From: Phycisphaerae bacterium
GTDB taxonomy: Bacteria; Chloroflexota; Anaerolineae; 4572-78; J111
Direction of reading: 5' to 3'
NCBI GenBank assembly: GCA_028285035.1
Contig: JANQQF010000099.1
Coordinates: forward strand, 1-64,000
DNA: 64,000 nt
The notes below the pieces were generated by a model that did not search any database, was not told where the DNA came from, and saw only the letters and a list, made by a program, of their open reading frames with translations. A program made the position numbers and the translations under genes. This document shows positions 49,290 through 57,893 of this stretch, in pieces; position 1 is the first letter of the stretch, and each line of letters opens with the position of its first letter.

Positions 49290-50747
49290 ATGAAACGATA
49301 TCTCATAACTTCAACCATTACGCTACTTATTACATTATTGGTTTTAACAAATATAGCCTATAGTCGTCCCCTGGCAGTGAATCCAGCCTCTGCCACCATT
49401 ACGACGGGGCAAACGATGAGTATCGAAATTGATACCCCCACCGCTGGGACTACTGTATCTGTACCACCTACAAATATTTCTGTGACGGGTCGGGCGGTCA
49501 TTGGTGATTTAAATGCGAAAACGAACATTGTGTACATTGTCGATGTGTCAGGGAGCACCACCGGTAATTTCAAACAGGATTGTGATGGTAATGGTACTGT
49601 TGATGAGTTAGACAATTTCGCAAACGATTTCTTTACTGGTTCGATATTAGATTGCGAAGTTAGTGGTATTTTAGCCCTTAATCAAAGTTTGTTATCACAA
49701 GTTAATAACGGTCAGGTTAATATCGGACTTGTTCTCTTTGGAAGCCGAGCTGCCATTGCTGATATTTCACCAGATTCGGGACAACAGAATTTCACCCCTC
49801 TCAATGCAGATGGGGCGACCCATCTGGATACTATTGCTAGAACGCTTGCTAAAGGATCTATTGGTTTATATTTACCTAAATTGGTTAGCTCCGCTACTAA
49901 TTTTTATGCAGCTCTGACGGTGGTGAATGATGCATTTGAAACACAGCCGGCTGAGGTAAAAAATATCGCGTTTTTTCTGTCGGATGGATATGGCGGCAAT
50001 AATATATATCGTGAAGCTTTGCAAGCTACGAAGAACGCTGGCATCACTGTTTATACATTTTCGATTGGATTTGGAGGGGCTGGCTGTGATGAAGATGAAG
50101 AATTAGGTATTATTGCTAAGGAAACAGGCGGTGAGTGTACTGAGGTGCCTGATCCCAGCAATTTATCTGCGATTTTGCCGAGTCTCGACTCTAGTGAGGT
50201 TAATCGTGTTGAGGTTCGTTTGAACGGAAATGACCCTGTTGTAGTGACACCTAATTCATTAGGGTATTGGTCTGCTGATTTATCTGGTCTGGTTTGTGGC
50301 CCTAATTTGATTGAAGCGACGGCTGTTGCGAATGATGGTACACAAGCGACGGCTAACATTACGATTCAAGGAAATTGTGGAACAGGAATACCATCATCCC
50401 TGACAATCATCAATACAGCTAACCCTGCCATTGACCATGCTTTTATCTTTGTTGGTGACTTAGGGGAGTTTAGTTTATCACATGATCAAGCGAAAACATT
50501 TACAGATTTAAGCCCTGGTAGCTACACCATTGGCGAAGATCAGACTTCGTTTCCGGATGAGTACTGGGGCTTGCTCTCTGTGTCCTGTGAAGGAAATGAG
50601 ATTGCTGAAGTGATTGATGATAATCAAGCTGAGGCTATAATTTCCGTTCAGGATGGAGAGACCGTTACCTGTACTTTCTATAATGAGCGCGTTAATTTTT
50701 TTGACAGTACAGTTGATATATATTTACCGTTTATGGTAAAGCCTTGA
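49290..50747 (+). CDS. Secreted von Willebrand A-domain protein with calcium loop and YLP tail
   Basis: This 485-residue protein has a signal peptide with hydrophobic core LLITLLVLTNIAYS. The VWA domain (about 75-300) keeps the MIDAS start DVSGS (Asp85, Ser87, Ser89). Directly after it a loop DCDGNGTVDELD (97-108) matches an EF-hand calcium site. Residues 300-400 hold beta-rich (Ig-like) segments. The protein ends VDIYLPFMVKP, a tail type seen on Chloroflexota secreted proteins. It probably binds a partner or surface ligand in a metal-dependent way. AAGGAG precedes ATG 49290. It has no catalytic site. Confidence 0.82.
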   Translation: MKRYLITSTITLLITLLVLTNIAYSRPLAVNPASATITTGQTMSIEIDTPTAGTTVSVPPTNISVTGRAVIGDLNAKTNIVYIVDVSGSTTGNFKQDCDGNGTVDELDNFANDFFTGSILDCEVSGILALNQSLLSQVNNGQVNIGLVLFGSRAAIADISPDSGQQNFTPLNADGATHLDTIARTLAKGSIGLYLPKLVSSATNFYAALTVVNDAFETQPAEVKNIAFFLSDGYGGNNIYREALQATKNAGITVYTFSIGFGGAGCDEDEELGIIAKETGGECTEVPDPSNLSAILPSLDSSEVNRVEVRLNGNDPVVVTPNSLGYWSADLSGLVCGPNLIEATAVANDGTQATANITIQGNCGTGIPSSLTIINTANPAIDHAFIFVGDLGEFSLSHDQAKTFTDLSPGSYTIGEDQTSFPDEYWGLLSVSCEGNEIAEVIDDNQAEAIISVQDGETVTCTFYNERVNFFDSTVDIYLPFMVKP

Positions 50748-50794
50748 TACTGGTAATTTCTTAAAACCATACACCTCCTGAACTACTTCAACAT

Positions 50795-50939
50795 ATTGGT
50801 AGTGTGTAGGATTCTGGCATTCGTGCCTCGTCATATTTTGGAGTTATACAACTTTTTCGCTACAATACGAAAAGTTATTTCCAAAAATCAATTTGATTTT
50901 CCCACACAAAAATTAAACTAATTCTTACACACTACCAAT
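50795..50939. mobile_element. 145-bp MITE-like element with nested inverted repeats
   Basis: ATTGGTAGTGTGTA at the left and TACACACTACCAAT at the right form the outer arms. Inside, TTTTGGA (50836-50842) pairs with TCCAAAA (50880-50886) and AACTTTTTCG (50850-50859) pairs with CGAAAAGTT (50868-50876). No target duplication is evident and no transposase is present. It lies between the VWA stop and the acyl-CoA ligase start, so it could also act as a structured leader. Confidence 0.65.
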
Positions 50940-50954
50940 GCAAGGAGGCATAGT

Positions 50955-52514
50955 ATGATCTTCAAAAGTCCACACCCTGATGTCACGATTCCTGAGGACA
51001 TCACCTTAACGGATTATGTATTTCAACAAGCTGAGAAGTGGGGTGATAAGGCCGCCATTATTGATGGACCGAGCGGGCGTACCCTGACTTATGCCCAATT
51101 GATCGGGGCCATCAAGGCTGCTGCTGCTGGCTTGAATGCTCGTGGCTTCAAAAAAGGCGATGTCTTTGCCATTTACAGCCCCAATGTGCCTGAGTACGCT
51201 ATCGCGTTTCACAGCGTTGCTTCGGTCGGCGGGGTCAACACCACAATCAATCCGCTTTACACCGCTGATGAGTTGGCTAAGCAATTGAACGACTCCAAAG
51301 CCAAATATCTGCTCACCATCCCCCAATTTTTAGACAAAGCCCAAGAAGCAAAAGAAAAATCAGATGTTGAGGAGATTTTTGTATTTGGTGAAGCTGAAGG
51401 GGCAACGCCTTTTGCAACATTGTTGCAATCTGGTGAAGAGCCGCCTGCTGTAAAAATCGATACCCAGAAGGATTTGGTTGTGCTTCCCTACTCTAGTGGG
51501 ACGACTGGATTGCCCAAGGGGACGATGTTGACGCAGTATAACATTATTGCTAATTTGGCTCAGATTCGTGATATTCACGATGTAGATGAGTCTGATAATT
51601 TGATTGCTATTCTTCCTTTCTTTCATATCTACGGTATGGTCGTTTTAATGAATTTTGGTTTTCTAAAAGGAACAACCTTGGTCACGATGCCTCGCTTTGA
51701 TATGGAACAGTTTCTCCAGCTTATGCAGGACCACAAAATTACGCGAGCTTATCTCGTACCACCAATCGTACTCGGCTTGGCTAAACATCCAATTGTGGAC
51801 AAGTATGATTTGTCTAGCCTCAAACTCATCTTGTCTGGGGCCGCTCCACTCAGCGCAGAGGTGTCTCAAGCCTGCTCAGAGCGGTTAGGCTGTGCGATTG
51901 CTCAGGGATATGGAATGACTGAGATGAGTCCGGTCACCCATTTGACATCAGAGGACCCAGCCGACATCAAGATGGGGGCCGCTGGGTATTTAATGCCAAA
52001 TACGCTTTGTAAAATTGTTGATGTTGAAACAGGTGAGGCGTTAGGCCGTAATCAAACGGGCGAGGTGTGGGTTAGTGGCCCGCAACGGATGACGGGATAT
52101 TTGAACAACCCCGATGATCAGAGTATCGATGAGGAAGGGTGGTACCACACTGGTGATATTGGCTATGTTGATGATGATGACCACTTCTTTATTGTGGATC
52201 GGGTGAAAGAGCTGATCAAGTACAAAGGAATGCAAGTTGCCCCGGCCGAGTTGGAAGCTGTTCTGCTTACCAACCCCAAGATTGCGGACGCCGCCGTAAT
52301 CCCCAGCCCCGATGACGAGGCAGGCGAAATACCGAAAGCTTTTGTTGTGGTAAGAGATGACTTAACTGAAGATGATATTATGAGCTATGTGGCTGAGAAG
52401 GTGGCACCACATAAGAAAATCCGCCGAGTAGAGTTTGTCGATCAAATTCCAAAATCGGCCTCTGGCAAGATTTTGCGTCGCGTTTTAGTTGATCGCGAAC
52501 GTGGTGCGGCCTAA
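50955..52514 (+). CDS. Acyl/aryl-CoA ligase (ANL superfamily)
   Basis: This 519-residue adenylate-forming enzyme couples an acid to CoA in two steps. The phosphate loop is YSSGTTGLPKG, the A5 motif YGMTEMSPVTH, the A7-A8 core YHTGDIGYVDDDDHFFIVDR, and the C-terminal catalytic Lys is in KSASGKILRR. It resembles 4-coumarate-CoA ligase-type members. The product would feed the oxygenase or beta-oxidation genes nearby. The start ATG 50955 has AAGGAGG upstream. It is followed by a strong intrinsic terminator. Confidence 0.9.
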   Translation: MIFKSPHPDVTIPEDITLTDYVFQQAEKWGDKAAIIDGPSGRTLTYAQLIGAIKAAAAGLNARGFKKGDVFAIYSPNVPEYAIAFHSVASVGGVNTTINPLYTADELAKQLNDSKAKYLLTIPQFLDKAQEAKEKSDVEEIFVFGEAEGATPFATLLQSGEEPPAVKIDTQKDLVVLPYSSGTTGLPKGTMLTQYNIIANLAQIRDIHDVDESDNLIAILPFFHIYGMVVLMNFGFLKGTTLVTMPRFDMEQFLQLMQDHKITRAYLVPPIVLGLAKHPIVDKYDLSSLKLILSGAAPLSAEVSQACSERLGCAIAQGYGMTEMSPVTHLTSEDPADIKMGAAGYLMPNTLCKIVDVETGEALGRNQTGEVWVSGPQRMTGYLNNPDDQSIDEEGWYHTGDIGYVDDDDHFFIVDRVKELIKYKGMQVAPAELEAVLLTNPKIADAAVIPSPDDEAGEIPKAFVVVRDDLTEDDIMSYVAEKVAPHKKIRRVEFVDQIPKSASGKILRRVLVDRERGAA

Positions 52515-52526
52515 ATTATTCCACCG

Positions 52527-52564
52527 TATAAAAAAGCGTTAGGGACACCCCCTAACGCTTTTTT
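52527..52564 (+). terminator. Intrinsic terminator after the acyl-CoA ligase gene
   Basis: AAAAAAGCGTTAGGG (52527-52541) pairs with CCCTAACGCTTTTTT (52547-52561) over 15 bases around a 5-base loop. T bases follow on the plus strand. The A-rich left arm makes it bidirectional, so it can also stop transcription from the VWA-FHA gene. Confidence 0.92.
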
Positions 52565-52593
52565 ATTTTGTCATAAGTATACCAAAAAATGTC

Positions 52594-54789
52594 TTAAAAC
52601 ATCGGCTCAATTTTTAATTCTGTTCGTAGGCCAAGATTGATAACTGTAATTTCTGTTAACGGAATAAAAGTGGGTTGATTAACAGGTAACCGTTTTTCAC
52701 CGACAAACGTACCATGTTGACTGCCCATATCAACAATGTAGTACCGCCCCTCTCTCAAAGTGAACTTAACGTGGTTTTCTGAAATGTGTTCATAAGGAAT
52801 ATTAAAATCACAATTTGAGCGACCAATGGTAAATTCCTGTTTACCGTAGGAGTAATCAATAATCTGCTCGATGCCTGGTTGATTAAAGGTTGGTTCGACT
52901 TCCAACTTGAAACGGAAGAAATGAGAGTCGGGCTGGGTTTCCATTTGTCCTGTCACGACTTGGCTGGGGCGTGCGTAGATTTCTGTCACAGTTCTACTTC
53001 GTTGGTTGGTAGAGCTAAGTGGTTCGGAGGACGGTAAGGGGATATCTCTTTGATGAGATCGAATTCGATAAACCAATGTTACGGCCGCCATCACCCACAT
53101 GACCCCTAAAACCGAACCGAATACAATTGGCCGGCTAGCAATCAGAGCCAATCGCTCGCTGGAGGTTAATGGGATAGGGCTAAAGTTTAGATACTCGGCT
53201 TCAAGGGTTGTTTCATCTTGCTTTGTCAGAGCCAACTTTATTTGATAGTTATGTTGGGTTTCCGCTGATTGAATAGCTTGGGGCAAACGTAGTCGCAATT
53301 GAATGCTTTCAAAAAGCTCGCGATCAATCAACCCAACTTGCTCACCTGTATCCTGATTAAAGATAACACCTTCGTACGAAATAATATCGCTTTCATCTTC
53401 AACCCTTAAGTTGATAATTAATTCATTGGTGTCATAACTGGCATCAACCGAGTCAATCGTTAACTCGGCGGGTTCTGGTTCTGGCAAGCGGTGAGTAATC
53501 TCTCTTTCATCCGAGATACCTTTGCTTTGTTTCTCCGCCTCTAAAGCGATGAGTTGACCCATTTCATCAAGGGCTCGGATTTGGAATAGATAGTTTTGAT
53601 CCAATACAAAGCTCGTAGCGCTCTGCTCAAATTGTAAAATAGCTGAAGGATTTTCAAATACCTGTTCTAAAAGTTGTTCTCCGCTGACACGATCCCACAC
53701 CTGAAGGATCAATTGAGATATTTCGGTGTGGTTTAATACACTCATCGATACATTATAAATATCTCGCTCTAAATTATAGACAACATCAGTGATATAAGCC
53801 CCCGTCGGTGCCTCGTAGCTTGTTGGTGAACTTAACCGAAACGAGGTGCTATTCAATGAAGCAGTATCACCCTGCAACCGAATATTTAAATCGGCTAAAT
53901 GCTCACCCTTTTTGGGGAAAATCTTGGCTTGGGCGACCCATTGTACACCTAAATTTGTCATGATCCCTTTGAAAAGATCGTCAAGTTCAGCTTCTTCTCC
54001 AATGGCTGAAAAACCATTGGTTTCATCTGCCATCTCCATCAGCTCATTTTGATTGATATTTGTGCAAACATCGTTTTCGCATAGACCAATAGTGTGAATT
54101 GGTATGTTTGGTGTGGTATCGGAGGTTGCCTTAGTAATGACTTCGTCATAGGTAAAGGAACTGCAACGTCCGGCTACCTTTGCTAACTCATCTTTTCCAT
54201 CGGTTAGGAGGATGATGGCCCGTTGTTGCCTGGAGGCATTTGGATGATTTTGCAGGATATTGATTGCATTAACCAGACTGTTGTATAGACAAGTCCCTGA
54301 GTCCTCTTCTGATTGCACCTGGCTAATGGCATTTTTTACCAATTGATGATCTGCTTCAAAGTTTGGCAGCACCTCCCGAGATGTTTGGTTGAATTGTATC
54401 ACCGCAAATCTGGCTGTTGGAGGAGCGCTGTCGATGGCTTCGATAACAACTTGCCGAGCTGTATCAATCACTTTGTGCATACTGCCACTGCCATCTAATA
54501 ACAAGACAATGTGGTAGGGTGTGTTTGGCTTGTTGAATGTTACTGGCAGGGGAACGCTTTCTTCATCTTGAAGCTGAATAAAACCGGTCTCAATTGTTGT
54601 GTCAGGAATTGGTTGCCCATCCTGATCTGTGATGGTGAAAAATACATTTAAGTTGAGACTGTCTTCGGTTGATTCTACGACAGGATAAACAACGACTGCA
54701 TTTTCTGGTTCTTGTGCTTGAATTGTGTGTGTAAAAGCTAAGGTAGCTATGGTGGCAATTAGCCACGCGATCATCCAACGGTGCTTCAT
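52594..54789 (-). CDS. Extracellular VWA, membrane helix and cytoplasmic FHA protein
   Basis: This 731-residue protein spans the membrane. It has a signal or anchor helix at 6-25, then a beta-rich region and a VWA domain with MIDAS LLDGSGS (Asp99, Ser101, Ser103) at about 90-270. Beta repeats follow, a membrane helix at about 555-577 and a cytoplasmic FHA domain at 653-725. FHA keeps the phosphothreonine-binding motifs FTIGRSNCDF, ENHVKF and GSQHGTFVGEKRL. It could carry an outside binding event to a Thr-phosphorylated partner inside. The start is ATG 54789, which is followed by a gene-free region up to 55062. It runs toward the ligase gene. Confidence 0.85.
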   Translation of the reverse strand: MKHRWMIAWLIATIATLAFTHTIQAQEPENAVVVYPVVESTEDSLNLNVFFTITDQDGQPIPDTTIETGFIQLQDEESVPLPVTFNKPNTPYHIVLLLDGSGSMHKVIDTARQVVIEAIDSAPPTARFAVIQFNQTSREVLPNFEADHQLVKNAISQVQSEEDSGTCLYNSLVNAINILQNHPNASRQQRAIILLTDGKDELAKVAGRCSSFTYDEVITKATSDTTPNIPIHTIGLCENDVCTNINQNELMEMADETNGFSAIGEEAELDDLFKGIMTNLGVQWVAQAKIFPKKGEHLADLNIRLQGDTASLNSTSFRLSSPTSYEAPTGAYITDVVYNLERDIYNVSMSVLNHTEISQLILQVWDRVSGEQLLEQVFENPSAILQFEQSATSFVLDQNYLFQIRALDEMGQLIALEAEKQSKGISDEREITHRLPEPEPAELTIDSVDASYDTNELIINLRVEDESDIISYEGVIFNQDTGEQVGLIDRELFESIQLRLRLPQAIQSAETQHNYQIKLALTKQDETTLEAEYLNFSPIPLTSSERLALIASRPIVFGSVLGVMWVMAAVTLVYRIRSHQRDIPLPSSEPLSSTNQRSRTVTEIYARPSQVVTGQMETQPDSHFFRFKLEVEPTFNQPGIEQIIDYSYGKQEFTIGRSNCDFNIPYEHISENHVKFTLREGRYYIVDMGSQHGTFVGEKRLPVNQPTFIPLTEITVINLGLRTELKIEPMF

Positions 54790-55062
54790 TTCAGTCTCAC
54801 TTCGGTCTAATTATAAGTTAGAGGATGAAAAATTTTTATATTTGGTCTAGGTTATTAATAATTTTATCCTAACATTAATAAATTCGTCAATGATAAAAAA
54901 GTCTCGGTTACCTTCGTTATTAACTATGTTAAATCAAAAGTTGTATTGCGAATTTAGATTTGTCCGTTTCTATCCCATCACGTAACATGCCCTACCCTCT
55001 ACAACAACCTTGTTCCTGCTAACATAAATTCTCAGGACAACAAAAAATTCAGGAGTTTGTCT

Positions 55063-56637
55063 ATGGAAGCCAAAAATGCTATGAAAGCCGCCGATTTACC
55101 CCTACTCTATAACGCTATAGATATTTTAGAGCATAACCTCGCCGAACGGGCGGACAAGATCGCTGTTTACAGCCCCAGTCGCAATATGACGTATCAACAA
55201 ATCTCTGATGAGGCCAATCAAGTCGGCAACGCTCTTGAAAAGCTGGGGGTTCGGTCCGGTGATTATGTTGGGATTTTATCATTGGATGTGCCGGAGTGGG
55301 TCACCTCTTTTTTTGGGATTATTAAGCTTGGGGCAATTTCGATTGGAATGAATACGTTGCTTAAGCCCCACGAATATGATTACATCCTGCGTGATAGTCG
55401 CGCCAGAGTCCTGATTGTTCATGAAATCTTGTTACCTCTGATTGATGAAATTCGTGAGAACCAACACTTTCTGGAGCATATCATTGTTATCGGTGAGGCA
55501 AAAGCTCCCGGAGATATTTCCTACACGGCCTGGGTTGCTGATGAAGCAACGACCTTGGAGCCTGCTGAGACACATCGTGATGATTTCTGCTCGCTCAACT
55601 ACTCCAGCGGCACAACTGGCGCACCAAAGGGGATTCTACACGCTCATAAAGATTATCCGTTGACCTCCCAGCTTTGGGGAGTCAATGTTTTGGGATTGAC
55701 CGAGGCTGACCGCACCTTTGCCGCAGCTAAGTTGTTTTTTGCTTTTGGCATCGGTGGTAATTTGATCTTCCCTTTTTACGTAGGCGGCAGTTGCGTACTC
55801 TTCCCTGGCTCACCGCGTAGTTCAACGGAAGTGTTGTCTATGATTGATCAATTTCAACCAACGATTCTATATCACGCCCCAACGGGTTACGCTGCGATGA
55901 TGGCTGTCGAGAATTTTACAGGTACCTACGATTTATCCTCCCTACGTTTGGGCGTGTCAGCCGGCGAGTCACTGCCTGCCCCAGTTTGGCATGCCTGGAA
56001 AGATAAAACAGGGATCGAAATCATCGATGGCATCGGGTCGACTGAAAACTTGCATATCTTCCTTTCCAATCGACCTGGCGATGTACGACCTGGGAGTAGC
56101 GGAAAGGCATTTGCTGGCTATGAACTTAAGATTGTTGATGATGCGTTTAATGAAGTGCCACAGGGTGACGTTGGTAATTTGCTGGTCAAAGGGGAGACCC
56201 AAGCCCTCTTCTACTTACACCAATATGAAAAAAGTCAGCAAACATTTCTAGGGCCTTGGATGTTCACTGGTGATAAATATTACATCGATAAAGATGGGTA
56301 TTACTGGCACGCGGGCCGTTCCGATGATATGCTCAAGGTGGGGGGCATTTGGGTCTCACCGGTTGAGGTGGAGAGCACCTTGATTAGCCATGAGGCCGTT
56401 TTAGAATGCGCTGTTGTCGGAAAAACAGACTCCTCAGATTTGGTCAAGCCGTTGGCCTTTGTCATCCTCAACCAAGGCTATGAGCCGACCGATGAATTAA
56501 AGAAAACGTTAACCGATTATTGTGTGGAGAAAATGGCTGGTTACAAACGACCCCGCTGGATTGAATTTGTCGATGAATTGCCCAAAACTGCGACCGGTAA
56601 AATTCAACGTTTCCGCCTGCGCGAGATGGCTGATTAG
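55063..56637 (+). CDS. Benzoate-CoA ligase-like acyl-CoA ligase
   Basis: This 524-residue ANL-superfamily enzyme forms aromatic acyl-CoA thioesters. The phosphate loop is NYSSGTTGAPKG, followed by HAHKDYPLTSQLWG, a phrase shared with benzoate-CoA ligases such as BadA and BclA. The A5-A7 region is DGIGSTENLHIF and MFTGDKYYIDKDGYYWHAGR, and the C-terminal Lys is in KTATGKIQRFR. It probably activates benzoate or a related ring acid. AGGAG lies seven bases before ATG 55063, so the longer TTG start was dropped. The gene is separated from its divergent VWA-FHA neighbour by 273 gene-free bases. Confidence 0.88.
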   Translation: MEAKNAMKAADLPLLYNAIDILEHNLAERADKIAVYSPSRNMTYQQISDEANQVGNALEKLGVRSGDYVGILSLDVPEWVTSFFGIIKLGAISIGMNTLLKPHEYDYILRDSRARVLIVHEILLPLIDEIRENQHFLEHIIVIGEAKAPGDISYTAWVADEATTLEPAETHRDDFCSLNYSSGTTGAPKGILHAHKDYPLTSQLWGVNVLGLTEADRTFAAAKLFFAFGIGGNLIFPFYVGGSCVLFPGSPRSSTEVLSMIDQFQPTILYHAPTGYAAMMAVENFTGTYDLSSLRLGVSAGESLPAPVWHAWKDKTGIEIIDGIGSTENLHIFLSNRPGDVRPGSSGKAFAGYELKIVDDAFNEVPQGDVGNLLVKGETQALFYLHQYEKSQQTFLGPWMFTGDKYYIDKDGYYWHAGRSDDMLKVGGIWVSPVEVESTLISHEAVLECAVVGKTDSSDLVKPLAFVILNQGYEPTDELKKTLTDYCVEKMAGYKRPRWIEFVDELPKTATGKIQRFRLREMAD

Positions 56638-56738
56638 TCGGCAAAATTACATTTTTTCGTACCCGCCAATACGACAAGGCGGTAGAATGATTGGGTATAA
56701 TCTTATCAATCTTGCGTGATAGATGACAGGAGGTATCG

Positions 56739-57176
56739 ATGTCACAATATTATAAACATACCCAAATTGGCTACGTTACTTTAGCCAGCTCAGCCTTGAT
56801 TAGCCTGATCATGGTAGGCTGGATGCTAATCCTTGGTCCACACATTATCTCAACTGCCGTTCTGATAATCATGATCATTGTATCGATTTTGTTTGGCTCG
56901 CTCACTGTTGAGCTTTCGCATCAGGTTTTGCATTGGTATTTTGGTATTGGTCTGTTAAAATTCAACGTTCCATTACGCGATGTTGATCAAACCCAGCGGG
57001 TTAGAAATTCTTGGCTTTATGGATGGGGGATACACTACACGCCTTATGGTTGGTTGTACAATGCTTCTGGCTTTGAAGCCATTCAGTTTCATTTGAAAAA
57101 CGGTCGAACCTTTCGGCTAGGTACCGACGAGCCTGAGGTTTTACAGCAAGCCATTGAGGATCAATTACCAGCTTGA
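56739..57176 (+). CDS. Small membrane protein with a PH-like C-terminal domain
   Basis: This 145-residue protein has two hydrophobic helices, residues about 12-35 and 39-60. A short beta-rich C-terminal domain follows with VPLRDVDQTQRVRNSWLYGW and FHLKNGRTFRLGTDEPEVLQQAIE. This form resembles small bacterial PH-domain membrane proteins whose function is unknown. ATG 56739 is preceded by AGGAGG at good distance. A terminator lies downstream. Confidence 0.75.
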   Translation: MSQYYKHTQIGYVTLASSALISLIMVGWMLILGPHIISTAVLIIMIIVSILFGSLTVELSHQVLHWYFGIGLLKFNVPLRDVDQTQRVRNSWLYGWGIHYTPYGWLYNASGFEAIQFHLKNGRTFRLGTDEPEVLQQAIEDQLPA

Positions 57177-57200
57177 TTTGCCTTAACTTGATTTAAAGCA

Positions 57201-57240
57201 AACAGACGTTCAGATTGTTGAGCGTCTGTTTTTTATTTAA
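57201..57240 (+). terminator. Intrinsic terminator after the PH-like membrane protein gene
   Basis: AACAGACGTTCA (57201-57212) pairs with TGAGCGTCTGTT (57219-57230), with one G-U pair, around a 6-base loop. A T-rich run TTTTTATTT follows. It is about 25 bases after the stop codon. Confidence 0.85.
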
Positions 57241-57266
57241 TGCAAGCTGTGGCCTATCTAAAAACA

Positions 57267-57281
57267 AGACCTGTCAGGTCT
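57267..57281. repeat. 15-base palindrome AGACCTGTCAGGTCT
   Basis: The palindrome is perfect apart from its central base. It lies in the 136-base gap between a terminator and the convergent gene at 57313. Elements with AGACCTG...CAGGTCT are common dispersed palindromes in several Chloroflexota genomes; this is from memory. Confidence 0.5.
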
Positions 57282-57312
57282 GATGGGTAGTAACTTTAGA
57301 TAAAAACTCGAT

Positions 57313-57786
57313 CTACTCATTCGAAACATATGAGTGGATATAATCGTCACCTAGGCCATGTTTATGTTGGAACTCGCGTCGTATCCGTTCGACCCGGGCG
57401 ACCATGGTATCATAATCGTCTTCGTGTTCACGGCTGCAACGCCAGCGAACTGCCTCCCAAAAGATATGTCCGGCCACTCGACCAGCCTCTTCTAGGTAGA
57501 TGCCAAAGACCATCTCTCGCTCAATACCGTACAAGGTGGCTGCCCCATTGAGCATTTCGGAAACGCTAAACGTGAAGGCCTTTTTTTCATCCAAAAACAG
57601 AACCCAGGCCAACTGAACATCAGTGAGCCAAGGTACTTTCGAATTTTCTTTGTACTGCGATGGGCGTAGTAAAATGGCTAATTTTTCTGGTTCCGGTAGG
57701 GTGCGATAGGATTTGTAGGTCTGTTTCTCTTCGACAAATTCTTCAGAAGATTCTTCTAGTTCAGGCTCATCCTGGTGCTCTGTCAT
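57313..57786 (-). CDS. Unknown small cytoplasmic protein
   Basis: This 157-residue protein has a very acidic N terminus (EHQDEPELEESSEEFVEEKQ) and a helical, Arg-rich C-terminal part (AVRWRCSREHEDDYDTMVARV). The middle contains SYRTLPEPEKLAILLRPSQ and WLTDVQLAWVLFLDEKKAF. No family was recognised. It is located between a terminator and the formylglycine-generating enzyme, running in the same direction as that enzyme, with a 107-base gap. ATG 57786 has GAGG 12 bases upstream. Confidence 0.6.
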   Translation of the reverse strand: MTEHQDEPELEESSEEFVEEKQTYKSYRTLPEPEKLAILLRPSQYKENSKVPWLTDVQLAWVLFLDEKKAFTFSVSEMLNGAATLYGIEREMVFGIYLEEAGRVAGHIFWEAVRWRCSREHEDDYDTMVARVERIRREFQHKHGLGDDYIHSYVSNE

Positions 57787-57893
57787 CTATTTATGCCTCT
57801 ATTTGTTATCAAATTATGAATGCTTTATGGTTTAGAACTTGGTCAAATTTATTATATCGTAGCCCTAACTTTTGTGTCAACAGGAGTTTGGGG

